From: Hemicordylus capensis | Lineage: Eukaryota > Chordata > Lepidosauria > Squamata > Cordylidae | Direction: 5' to 3' | Assembly (NCBI RefSeq): GCF_027244095.1 | Contig: NC_069660.1 | Location: 54,761,834 to 54,825,833, forward strand | Length of the DNA: 64,000 nt | Part shown: piece by piece, positions 36,201-45,300 of the stretch | How positions within the stretch are numbered: position 1 is the first letter of the stretch | Layout of the letters: each line of letters begins with the position of its first letter | Translations under genes and position numbers: made by a program | Notes under the pieces: generated by a model | Databases searched by the model: none | Seen by the model: only the letters and a program-made list of their open reading frames with translations | Told to the model about the DNA's origin: nothing

Positions 36201-39200
36201 ATGATCCAGAGGAGAACTGGGTGAAAGTGTTGTGGTCAGATGAGACCAAAATCGAGCTCTTTGGCATCAACTCAACTCGCCGTGTGTGGAGGAGGAGGAA
36301 TGCTGCCTATGAGCCCAAGAACACCATCCCCACCGTCAAACATGGAGGTGGACACATTATGCTTTGGGGGTGTTTTTCTGCTAAGGGGACAGGACACCTT
36401 CACTGCATCGAAGGGACGATGGATGGGACCATGTACCGTCAGATCTTGGGTGAGCACCTCCTTCCCTCAGCCAGGGCATTGAGAATGGGTCGTGGATGGG
36501 TATTCCAGCATGACAATGACCCAAAACACACAGCCAAGGCAACAAAGGAGTGGCTCAAGAAGAAGCACATGAAGGTCCTGGAGTGGCCCAGCCAGTCTCC
36601 AGACCTTAATCCCATAGAAAATCTGTGGAGGCAGCTGAAGGTTCGGGTTGCCGAACATCAGCCTCGAAACCTTTCTGACTTGGAGAGGATCTGCAAAGAG
36701 GAGTGGGACAACATCCCTCCTGGGTTGTGTGCAAACCTGGTGGCCAACTACAAGAAACGTCTGACTTCTGTGATTGCCAACAAGGGTTTTGCCACCAAGT
36801 ACTAAGACATCTTTTGTGAAGGGATCAAATACTTATTTCCCTCACTACAATGCAAATCCATCGCTGACGTTTGGGCACTGGGCTTTTGAGGGTTTGTTTG
36901 TTGTTATTCTGTCTCTCACAGCTACAATAAACCTACCATTCCAATTATAGCCTGGTCATTTCTGTGTCAGAGGGCAAACGGACAAAATCAGCAGGGGATC
37001 AAATACTTATTTCCCTCACTGTACAAAGGCAGTCCACGTGGAGTGCATTACAGTAGTCAAGCCTGGAGGTTGCCAGCACATGTACCACTGTTTTAAGGTC
37101 AGTTTCCTACAGAAATGGGTGTAGCTGACGTATCAGCCAAAGCTGATAAAAATTAGTTAGGAAGCTACACTTGGGATTGATGGAAGCCATCACTGGTTCA
37201 TGGGCCTTGCAATGGCTGTGAACTATAGACTTTGAGCAATATGGCCGGAACACAGATATTTGGAGCCTTTCTAGAGCTTTGTCTAGGAGTAAGATTTTAG
37301 TATGAATTGGAAAGTGAGAGCTTTGGGTTGGAATTATCCCCCCCCCCCCCCCCGCTTTTAAAAATGCTTTCATCTGGTGGGTTGTTTTTTTAAAGCTTTA
37401 TCTCTGTCTCTCTAGCTTCAATGCTGTGGGAAAGACAGTGACGCTCAAGTGAAGGCCACCTGTCCAAAAGACCTGGAACAATCCAAAGTAAGTGTCTCTG
37501 ACAGATATGTCATACTGACACAGTAGCAAAAATAGCCTTGCAATGGGATGAGAGTTGCAAATCAACGAAACTGGTGGGGGTATTGTGTGTGTAGCCAATT
37601 GAGACAGTCTGGACAGGGGCCGTTTGGCACACACACACACACACCCCGCCCTTCTCGTTAATCATCTGAGATGTCACTGAGGAGTGTGCCCGTAGGACTG
37701 ACTTTTAAGCAGCTGTCTGCCTGTCCAGCCACAGGCAGCTGAATGGACTTGAACAACACCTCCACAAGAGACAACCAGGGCTTAATAAAGAGGGCATTCA
37801 TTGGCAGCCTGGCTCTCTCTCTGTTGATATTTGCCTGCACCCTCCCAGGACGTCTGAATAGATTTGTGCTTCCTTTAGCACTAAAAAACAGTCATCCATT
37901 GACAAATTGTGGCATTAATCTGCTTTTGCTTCTGTGGAAGTATCCGTGCAGCCTACACAGCGGACAGTGGGTTTCGATGCCATGTTTGCCCCCCCTCCTG
38001 CCAGATGGAGTGGCTATGAAAACCTACCATAATCAAGACCTGTGCAGCCATAGTGAGGAGAGATCTGCTTGAACATTGATACAGTATATATAGCATGATT
38101 TGCCCAAATACCAAAAATTAAAGGATCACAGAAGTTCAAGCAGGTATCTTTGTGGTGCTGTGCTGAGTTGCGCGCATCTTACGATTAGATCACTTCTCAG
38201 TTTTAGCATGCTTCCATGCAGCAACAGTAAAATAAGCAAGGACGGAGGGCAAAACCTACCTATCTATGGGTAAGGGTGCTGCCAGGTGGCTGCTGTGCTC
38301 AAGGGCAGTGTACAGGAAGCAAAAGTGGGAAGGACATTGCAGCAGCACAGTGAGAGGCAAAAGCTGCCGAGAAAAAGAGGGTGAATTAAGCAGCTGGAAG
38401 AAGGAGCAGGCTGGACTTTTCCAGTGATTGCCACAGGATGAGATGGCTGTATGAATTGGCCTTTAGTGGAGGTAGGGAGGTGTTTCCAGGAAGTGAAGTG
38501 GGTCTCCTTTTATGTCCCTAACAGAATTGCATCGATGAAATTGAGCATCTCATTCACTCGAAGCTTCATTTAGTTGGCATTGTTGGGATTGGAATTGCTG
38601 GAATCACAGTAAGTGGTTGTTATTGTTAGCCATTCCATGTTTACGGGGAGGGGGGGGACCCAATCTGTCCAAACCAGCTAAATCACAATAGAGCACTGAG
38701 GAATGGTAGGGAATTCCTAAGGCCCTGTGTTGACTCCATTCAGAGAAGTGACAGCTAGCTCCTCAAAGAGGTGTGTGAAATGTTGGGCGGTCAGCGGGGA
38801 GGGGAAGCCCACAGCTCCCTGACTGCAGTCAATAGGAAGTCAGACCTCAACTCTAGCTTTTGTAATTGGGGGGAAATAGCTCCTATGTACATTAGCAAAA
38901 CAGGTTTCAGGATGAACATGGCAAGGAAGAACTCTTGTGAAAATTGAGGTTGAAGGCAGGGTGTAGACACACACACCACATCAACATACTGTGAGGTTAC
39001 ACCTCCATAACCTCAAACAGCTGCCCCCACTTCCCAGCTTAAATCAAGACTGATCCAAAACTTCTACAAAAAGAGCCAACCTGCCCCTCATACTTGTGAG
39101 GCCAAAACATTTTAAAAGGAACCCCCAACCCTTGACCCAGGCGGATTCAAAACATGGTAATGTGAACCGCCAGTAGCACTGGAAGAATTATGAGTGTAGA

Positions 39201-42200
39201 AGTAATTTCCCTGTCTGGTCCGATTGTAATAAAAAGGTAAAATAGTCATTATTAGAGGATATCAATGTCTATGGGCTTTAAAAGGTAAACAAATGGGGAA
39301 AGAATATCAAACTTTGAAGAAGAAAAAAGAAATTTCTAACTAAATTTTACCTGGCTCTCTTGTGCTCTGGGAAGCTTCCATTTTTAGTTGAAGGGAAATG
39401 GCTGCCTGTACACCTTATCCCTCAGAAAGCAAAGCTGGTACCAGAGAGGAATGGGGAAGAATATCTTTCTTTCCATAAGCCCTTTTTGTGCATCCCTTCC
39501 ATAAGGCAATACTCTTTTGAGATCTCTCCTTCCCAGGGAGAACTAGAGAACTGAACAAACCTTACTAAAGCAAAACCAGGTTACTTAGGAAAGGGGAATA
39601 TAATTTACATTGGAAATCTGATTAGTTGGAGGTGAAGTGTGGAGGCAGCATCTCTGGAATGAGAGGAAGATGGACATTAACGCTGGGCCATCACAGGAAA
39701 GGAGACAAGGCATCTCAGCCATTCCAGGTGTATCTAACAAAGGCTTAACTCACAGGAAAGCAAGGCATGGATTTAGGAAGCTGGAACAGCCACCTGCTTT
39801 GAAAAGAGGAAGAGAGACAGTCCTGAGCAGGGGGCTGGCTTCTATTCTGGGACTTGGGCTTCAAAATGAAATTTTATTTGACCAAACTCTCTAAAGTCAT
39901 GGCTTAGGTTCTCCACAGCATTCTTCACTCAACAAGCCGACCCACCATCCAAGCTGCCAGTGTGTGAGAACTTTAAGATATTCCCCTTAGGGGATGGGGC
40001 CACTCTGGGAAGAGCCCCTGTATGCTTGCACGCAGAAGGTTCCAAGTTCCCTCCCTGGCATCACCAAGATAGGGCTGGGAGATACTCCTGCCTGCACCCT
40101 TGGAGAAGCTGCTGCCAGTCAGGGTAGACAATACTGAGCGAGATGGACCAATGGTCTGACTCGGTAGAAGGCAGCTTCCTGTGTCCCTATGTTCCTCTTC
40201 TAGCGGGAGGAAGAGTGTGTTCAGTAGGCCCCATGACAAGTTGTGGCGTACGAAAAATTTACTCCTTCACCTCACAACGTATCACCTTTTGCAGCTGCTG
40301 GGCAAGGGTACTGTAGACTCAGTGGCAATAAGGGAAGGTGTCTTCTTCCCTTGGTACAGCCCGTTCTGGTCATTCATACCTAGCTAGCCTCCAAGACATC
40401 CCTTCTTTCAGTGCAGCTTCCCAGTCTGTTCCTTTACTTTTAGTTCTGTATGAGACAAGCCAGAAGGGCAGACAGGCCACTCTTCTCAGTACTGCATTAT
40501 GGCCATTGCAGCAGGGCAATGGAGTATTTCCTCCCATTCTTTAATTTTCCTACTGTGGCATTGCTGACAGGGACCATGCATGGGCTGGATATATTGCCTG
40601 CACTGATTGTATTGTCTGTGGAGGACTTGTAGTTCAGCTTTGCTGGAATGGAGAGAGATTTATGCAGGAAATGGGGAGGGAGGAAGACATGTGGAGACGG
40701 CAAGGTTTGGCTAACTATTCCTGATCTCAACACTAATTTAACAAGATTAAACTTTATGGTGTGCATCTTGTTCCAGAGTGAGAAATAGTGTCTGAGCATA
40801 ACCAGATGTAATGGTGGAAGTTTATTTAAGCAAGTGCTCAAGCTTCTCAAGACCAAACTATGCAAATGTCTACCCCATTCATAGATGAAGTGGGTTGTTG
40901 GGTCTTTTAAAAAGGGTGTAGGTGAAAAGAGCTGAACCCCCTCCCTCTACCTTACATTCCCACGTTCTGTGTCTTCAGGCACTTTTCTTCCCAGCCCAGA
41001 CTCCAGGCTGCTCCAATTGTTTTGTACCTGAATGTGGCAGACCCATGAATTGCCTCTGTCAGTGCCTAGTAGGTCAAGCCCTCACTAACTTCATTCGTGC
41101 TGAAACATTGTTCTTTACACTAGAGCTGGCAGCAGCTAATTAATCAGCTGAGTTATGCAGCCTCTAGGTGTCACCATTGTATATGAGTCCTATAGTGGGA
41201 AATTATTCTGATACATCACACTGGCAAGGCTTGGATATGTGAATTGGATATGTGAATTGTGTATCAGCCATGTTCTGCTTCCCATTAAGGATGATACTAT
41301 TTTCTGATAACAGGCCACAGATTGGACTTGTAGCTTAGCTGAGCAGGCTACTCAGGGAGGCAGACAGAGGGAAAGCGTGAGGAACAACTTCTCACTTAAA
41401 TTTGGGGGATGAGGGAGGAAAAACACTTGTGCAGAGGAGAAAAATAAGTTTGAGGAGTGGAGATATGGGTTATCCGGTTTGGCTGGGGGAGGAGTTCAGT
41501 AAAACAGGGATGGGGCAATAGCTCAAGAACTCAATGGTAGAAGCTACTCCTAAAATGCTTAGGGATTAAGCTCCTGAGGTCAATAACAGAGTTTTCTGGA
41601 CAGTTATTTTGTTAGATTGTTAAGCTAAAATACCTCTGTAGAGAACTGGATGTGAAGTTCAGCCTTAGGAGTCTAGAAACAAGAGATGCTTCAGAGGAAT
41701 AAAACTGAAGTCAGCCAGGTATCCTAGAGTCTGTCTGAATTTGCAGCTTCAGGCCTTCAAACTTTTCCAGTGCAATCCTATGCATATTTACTGAGTAGTA
41801 AGTTCCACTGTGTTCAGTAGATTTTACTCTGAGGTAAGCATGCATAGAATTGCAGTATAGGGTTTCCATCGTATTGCCACCTTGTGTCCAAGAGTGTGGA
41901 TGAGTGAAGCACAAGATGTAACTGTCTGCACTTGGGTGCTTTCCAGATTACACACTAACAACAGTGTCACTACTGTCCACTAAGTGTGCTTCCATACTGC
42001 CTGTGTTTCGACATCGCAGTCCCTGTTTTGTCATCAAGGTGCCATTCACATTTCCAGTGCCGCCTTATGGATTTTATCCTTGAGTTTTAGTCCTACAACA
42101 CTGCATGTGCGTCGCAAATAAATAGCTGTATTTTCCCATTGTAGGAGGGTTGCGCAAGCTATTTACATTGTCCAAACGATCCTGCCAAGCCGAAGCATTT

Positions 42201-42397
42201 TACTGCTGAACCACATGTAATCTGGAAAGCACCCTGCCTGATAATTAAAGTGTTCTGAAAGGCCAGTCATAACTACTGGACTCTTGCAAATATTTCCTGG
42301 ACATCTCTAAAATATGCTCCTTATTTTCCAGATCTTTGGCATGATCTTCAGCATGGTCCTTTGCTGTGCAATCCGGAACACAAGAGACATGCTCTAG
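28133..42397 (+). CDS. TSPAN2: Tetraspanin-2 gene, coding exons 3-8 (5' part missing)
   Basis: Six exons joined in frame give 163 residues that match tetraspanin-2 from the end of the small extracellular loop to the C-terminus. In order they encode TM2 (LYVLIGAG...FFGCCGA), TM3 ([13 protein letters not shown]), the large extracellular loop with the CCG motif, a TCPK cysteine and a third-block NC cysteine, then TM4 ending [21 protein letters not shown]. From memory of the family, this is closer to TSPAN2 than to its paralogue CD9: [13 protein letters not shown] and the GKGN...LI.FH loop are TSPAN2-like. An N-K-T sequon lies in the loop. Tetraspanins are four-pass plasma-membrane scaffold proteins; TSPAN2 is known mainly from oligodendrocytes and other neural cells. 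Introns are 1293, 1972, 5746, 1037 and 3723 bp. Exons 1-2 (N-terminus, TM1, small loop) were looked for by eye and not seen. All exons are open, so the gene looks functional. Confidence 0.96.
28250..28800. repeat. GC-rich repeat in TSPAN2 intron 3
   Basis: CTACCTTCCCCCTAGACAAT with GGTCAAGCGCTGCTCATGCA resembles the block at 20,200-20,420 (CTACCTCCCCCC...AGACGATCAAGG). A small dyad TAGCCCTACCTAGGTAGGGC lies at about 28,680. No protein is encoded. Confidence 0.35.
29524..29598 (+). CDS. TSPAN2: TSPAN2 exon 4 (TM3)
   Basis: A 75-bp, phase 0-0 exon encodes 25 residues, [13 protein letters not shown] followed by [12 protein letters not shown]. It is bounded by TTTGTAG and GTGAGT. This is the third membrane segment, with the acidic residue inside the helix that CD9-group tetraspanins share. 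Confidence 0.96.
30130..31490 (-). mobile_element. CR1 LINE fragment in TSPAN2 intron 4
   Basis: On the - strand: [13 protein letters not shown] and [15 protein letters not shown] (endonuclease), [20 protein letters not shown] linker, an [13 protein letters not shown]...[15 protein letters not shown] segment, [20 protein letters not shown], and the RT start [20 protein letters not shown]. It is 5' and 3' incomplete. A (CA)n array has grown inside at 30,243-30,287. The element lies antisense to TSPAN2 and ends about 80 bp before exon 5. Confidence 0.88.
30243..30287 (+). repeat. (CA)n microsatellite
   Basis: About 22 CA units inside the CR1 RT region. Confidence 0.95.
31571..31669 (+). CDS. 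TSPAN2: TSPAN2 exon 5 (large loop, first part)
   Basis: A 99-bp, phase 0-0 exon encodes 33 residues from [17 protein letters not shown] to IQFHDA, the first helices of the large extracellular loop. An N-K-T sequon is present. The acceptor is TGTCTGCAG and the donor GTGAGT. A CR1 fragment ends only about 80 bp upstream of this acceptor. Confidence 0.95.
32255..32395 (-). repeat. CORE-SINE-type fragment
   Basis: On the - strand: GGAGACCTGGGTTCAAATCC, the CORE GGTGATATTGGACCC and TCAGGGTTGTTGTGAAAAT. It is an old, diverged copy in TSPAN2 intron 5. Confidence 0.6.
33830..34215. repeat. Long inverted repeat (foldback element)
   Basis: The left arm (33,850-34,010) reads GTTCTTACCTCCCCCACCAC, GTTGCTGCCAAAACCGCTGA, TACCTTCTTGC and AATACCGGAAGTGGC. 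The right arm (34,035-34,200) contains the complements of the same blocks in reverse order. The centre is at about 34,020 with almost no loop. Outer ends are ATGTGCACGGAACCAGTTC and a complementary CGAACCGGCTCGAAT. Arms have only moderate mismatch. It is non-coding; class unknown (MITE-like). Confidence 0.7.
34290..34730 (-). repeat. L2 3' tail, copy 1, with (TTTA)n
   Basis: TTTATACCGCCCAAAATGCA, CAATAAAAACAACC-rich tract and TTAAAAGCCTGGGTGAACAA mark an inverted L2 3' end. An adjoining fragment at 34,722-34,770 (TAAGCTTATGAAATCACCGG, GCGTGTCCCATCAACT) matches the start of the minisatellite region at 47,630-47,690. Confidence 0.6.
34775..35402 (-). mobile_element. L2 3' part, split by a Tc1 element
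   Basis: Inverted L2 C-terminus: CAGAGAAGGCCCGGCCCCGA, AAACGAGCTGGTGATAGC and GTTCAGGGCTTTATAGGTAA. A short + strand L2 3' piece ending in (AATG)n is nested at about 35,108-35,262. The L2 sequence stops at GTTTTTGGACTACT and continues after the Tc1 element at 37,024. Confidence 0.75.
35405..37021 (+). mobile_element. Tc1-type DNA transposon, 1617 bp, complete ends
   Basis: Flanked by TA at 35,403-35,404 and 37,022-37,023, the Tc1/mariner target duplication. Ends are CACTGAGGGAAATAAGTATT and the inverted CAGTGAGGGAAATAAGTATT. Terminal inverted repeats are about 200 bp (35,405-35,609 and 36,820-37,021), each with a second GAGGGAAATAAGTATT copy at its inner edge, the IR/DR layout. Between them is one transposase gene. 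The element is very like Tc1 copies known from teleosts and amphibians, which raises horizontal transfer. It sits inside an inverted L2 copy in TSPAN2 intron 5. Confidence 0.96.
35783..36805 (+). pseudogene. Tc1 transposase with one nonsense codon
   Basis: From ATG at 35,783 ([20 protein letters not shown]) the frame is open to the stop at 36,803-36,805, 340 codons, except for TAG at 35,918-35,920 after VGTITRK. The family usually has Trp there, so this is probably a TGG to TAG change. The paired-like N-terminal DNA-binding region is followed by the DDE catalytic domain: [12 protein letters not shown] (first Asp), [13 protein letters not shown] (second Asp), [11 protein letters not shown] (Glu, 34 residues on, DD34E). 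Length is normal. A second in-frame product from an internal start would lack the first DNA-binding helix bundle. Confidence 0.93.
37024..37170 (-). mobile_element. L2, continuation after the Tc1 insertion
   Basis: CAAAGGCAGTCCACGTGGAG, AGTCAAGCCTGGAGGTTGCC and GTACCACTGTTTTAAGGTCA match the inverted L2 at 750-830, and join exactly to the sequence before 35,403. Confidence 0.8.
37416..37487 (+). CDS. TSPAN2: TSPAN2 exon 6 (CCG motif)
   Basis: A 72-bp, phase 0-0 exon encodes [19 protein letters not shown] followed by LEQSK. It carries the diagnostic CCG motif and a further loop cysteine. The acceptor is TCTCTCTAG and the donor GTAAGT. Confidence 0.95.
38525..38608 (+). CDS. TSPAN2: TSPAN2 exon 7 (end of loop, start of TM4)
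   Basis: An 84-bp, phase 0-0 exon encodes 28 residues from [10 protein letters not shown] to GIGIAGIT. It holds the last loop cysteine and the first part of TM4. The acceptor is CCTAACAG and the donor GTAAGT. Confidence 0.95.
38609..42331 (+). other. TSPAN2 intron 7
   Basis: Contains a 5'-truncated 5S-derived SINE at 39,955-40,197. No other repeat or exon was recognised. Confidence 0.75.
39955..40197 (+). repeat. 5S-derived SINE, 5' truncated
   Basis: GTGTGAGAACTTTAAGATAT, CCCTCCCTGGCATCACCAAG and the tail GAGATGGACCAATGGTCTGA then GGCAGCTTCCTGTGTCC match the copies at 22,195 and 62,338, without the 5S-like head. Confidence 0.75.
42332..42397 (+). CDS. TSPAN2: TSPAN2 exon 8 (C-terminus and stop)
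   Basis: The last coding exon gives 21 residues, [20 protein letters not shown] plus a final L, then TAG. The acceptor is ATTTTCCAG. It contains the second half of TM4, the membrane-proximal CC pair (a likely palmitoylation site by family knowledge) and a short cytoplasmic tail. Human TSPAN2 ends in a very similar tail. Confidence 0.95.
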   Translation: MFGMIFSMVLCCAIRNTRDML

Positions 42398-45300
42398 AAC
42401 TCTTGCTGTATAACATTTTACTTTCACACCAGGGACTGGAGAGCTTCTGGATGGAACTCTGCAAGAAGCACTTGCCTGCTCAGCCTAACAACTATAATCC
42501 ATTTTAATTTGTGGTGTTAACCAACTGACAGAGAAAAGGGGATGTTTGGTATGCCTGAGAGTTTGCATCATTTGCATTTTAAAATTTAGGTCAAAGAAAT
42601 CTGACTAAATAGGATGTGTTTACAATGCCTTTTTCTTAAGAAAAAAGGGGAATGGCAGCATCTAAGATGAAATTTTATATGAAATATGACTTTGCACCTG
42701 TGTGCAGATGAACAGTGCCTGTATCTCCATATTCAAGTACATGTGCGTTTGTTTTGGCACACAGATGTGTGTGGTGCAGCTGCACAGATATCTGTATATA
42801 CGGTACTCCATATGATTGTGTGTGTGGTTTGTGGCTGTCTGTATCTGCATGCATATTCCTTCCATATATACACTTGGGTGCATACTCAGATTACCCAGGC
42901 TAAAGCCCTTTCCAAGTGGACTCCTGTTTGCTGTTCAACTGTGGAGAAGCAAATGACTTTTGAAAAACAAAAAGTTTGGTCTGGTTCTTTATCCAGTCTC
43001 TGCAGTGCTCAAAGTAAACTGGATTTAACTAGTTGGATTGGAGGGAATGGGGAAAGACACACTGCTCAGATCTGTTCCTGAGCAGTTCTTCTCATTGGGA
43101 GATTTCTGTTGGTTTGCCAAGTGAAGCATTGTTTACAGGGAGGGTCTTATTTTGACCACTAGAGGCCCCATAGGGAACCAGCAGGTTCATACACAGGAAG
43201 GTAGTAATACAAGCGAGTACCATAACACCAAATTAAGGGAAATCTATTAATAAATCAATAGATTAAAAAAGGGAGAGAGAGAAAAAGAGCCTGTTGTGGA
43301 AATTATATAACCATGTTTTTGAATAGGATCTCTCTTTTTAAAATCAGATTTTTCCTGATCTTGTTTAATCTTGCTCAAAAAATTGGTTTTCTGTATTGTC
43401 ATCAAAGCTGCATTATGGGTAAAACCTGTTAAAATTACACTGTATGCTTAAAATACCTCAGCAGTGAGTTTACAGTTGATCTGTGCTTTTTATCATCATC
43501 ATCATTATTATTATTATTATTATTATTTTAATTTCTTTCTATTAAAATGTTCTTCAGAAGGTAATGCTTAGCCAGTGGGAAATAGTTTATGGTGCAATTC
43601 TAGTCCATTACAATCAATGGGATCTTGCCATTGAGTTCAATGGAAGGTGCACCCACAGAACTTTTATATATCTAGCCTATTTCTGTCAAGCTGTCATTTT
43701 GGGAGTCAGGTAAGGGCCTCTGTTCTTCTCGTCCTGTTCAGGCATTCACAGAACGCTGCTGAATACACTTAGAGAGCTTTGAATGAGTCAGATGTCCCGC
43801 CCCCTGCTGCCCGCCATTCACTCTCCCAGCCCCACTCTTCAAATTACTGCAGAGTTTGTCTCAAGAGCCCCCAGTCTCCCAATCACGCTTACATGTTTGT
43901 TTCTTCAGATCACATGATCTCCAATCACATGATCATGCAATCACACTTACAGCATTCGTCTCTTCAAACAAACACTGCAGTAAGTGTGAAATGCAGGAAG
44001 GGTGAGTGACAGATGGGTTGGGGCTTCTGACCCGTTTCAAGCCCTGTAAGCATGTTCAGCAGCATTCTCCTGAATGCCTGAACAGGGCATCTGTCTTTTT
44101 CTGATTCAGGTTGTTATGTTTTGAATGGGAATGGGCGATTTAACAGAATATGTCCGCGGGAGAGCCCTGGCTTACTAATACATGGTATTCCATGTATATT
44201 CCTTGTACATGAGCCTTTATTCCATCAAAACATATTAAAAAATAGATGAGCGCTCAGGGAAATCTTGCTGTATTGGGGCCTTCTTTTGAAGTTCAGTATG
44301 CACCCAAGAGTGTTTATGTGTATGTGTGCATGTATGTCAGAGAGAGAGAGAAACCCCAAGCTGTGTGCAGTCTTCTCCTTCCACAATGTAATGCTCCCCT
44401 TACCTACATCCCAAATGGTTTCAATTACACCACTTTTTTTTGCCTGTGCTGCTTGGCCCATATTGGGTAATCAGGCCCACAAAAACACCTTTCACATGAT
44501 GGGAGCCAAGTCCAGCAGCCCAAAATGGCCTACCCTCCTATAGTTGTAGGGAAAGTTCTACACTGTCGCATTCTGGCAGATGCATTTCTCACTGGCCGGA
44601 GGAATTACACCTATCTCCTTGCTAATCAGAAAACGTAAATTCCAGAGCATAGTCACAGGTTCTGAACCTCTTGTGACCTCCATGTCACAAGGTCAGAACC
44701 TCTTACTTGCTCTATCTCTGTGAAACAACCTTGTCCTGTGCAGACCTCATGCCTGCCTGCTGAACACTGCTGATAACTGAGCTGTGGGTTGCACCCCTAG
44801 GGAGGGATTTGATATCCACACAAGCAGGTGGGGCAGTGCACACACGCCCACTGTTAGTGGCAGTGGAACCACAGAGATGTACACATATACGTACATGACA
44901 TTATTTTAAATTAATGGACATGGGCATCAGTGTAATGATACCATGTTGGATTTTGCCTTTTTCGTCACTGATGCTATTGGAGTAGCCAAGCCTGGAGAAA
45001 CCAGTCTTGCTTCCCAAATGCCATCTGTTGTTTGCTTCTGTACCTGTAAGTGCCTTTTTGGAGACAGGGCTGAGTGCCAGTGATATAAGTAAACTTTTTA
45101 TCAGAACTAGACTTGAACTGTATTTCTTTCTAATGAATTCTCATTTCCCCACATACCATTGTGTCTGTGTCTGCACACATAATTGTTGTACCTGTACTGG
45201 GTTCATCTACTTTCCAGAAATAATAAAAGGATTTCTTTGGAAGAGCAGGCTAGAAATCTAATGACACCAGGTGCATATTTTCTAGATTATTTCAGTGTCC

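Larger units (their letters stand above)
31670..37415 (+). other. TSPAN2 intron 5
   Basis: The longest seen intron (5746 bp). Besides the elements listed separately (CORE-SINE, foldback, two L2 tails, Tc1) there is a poly-C run at about 37,340-37,353 close to the acceptor. The stretch 32,400-33,820 shows nothing recognisable. Confidence 0.8.

Noticed and set aside
28133-42397. Assignment of the tetraspanin to CD9
   Set aside because: [21 protein letters not shown] and the CAIRN.RD tail fit TSPAN2 better; CD9 has FFGFLLVIFAIEI and a CAIRR.RE tail.
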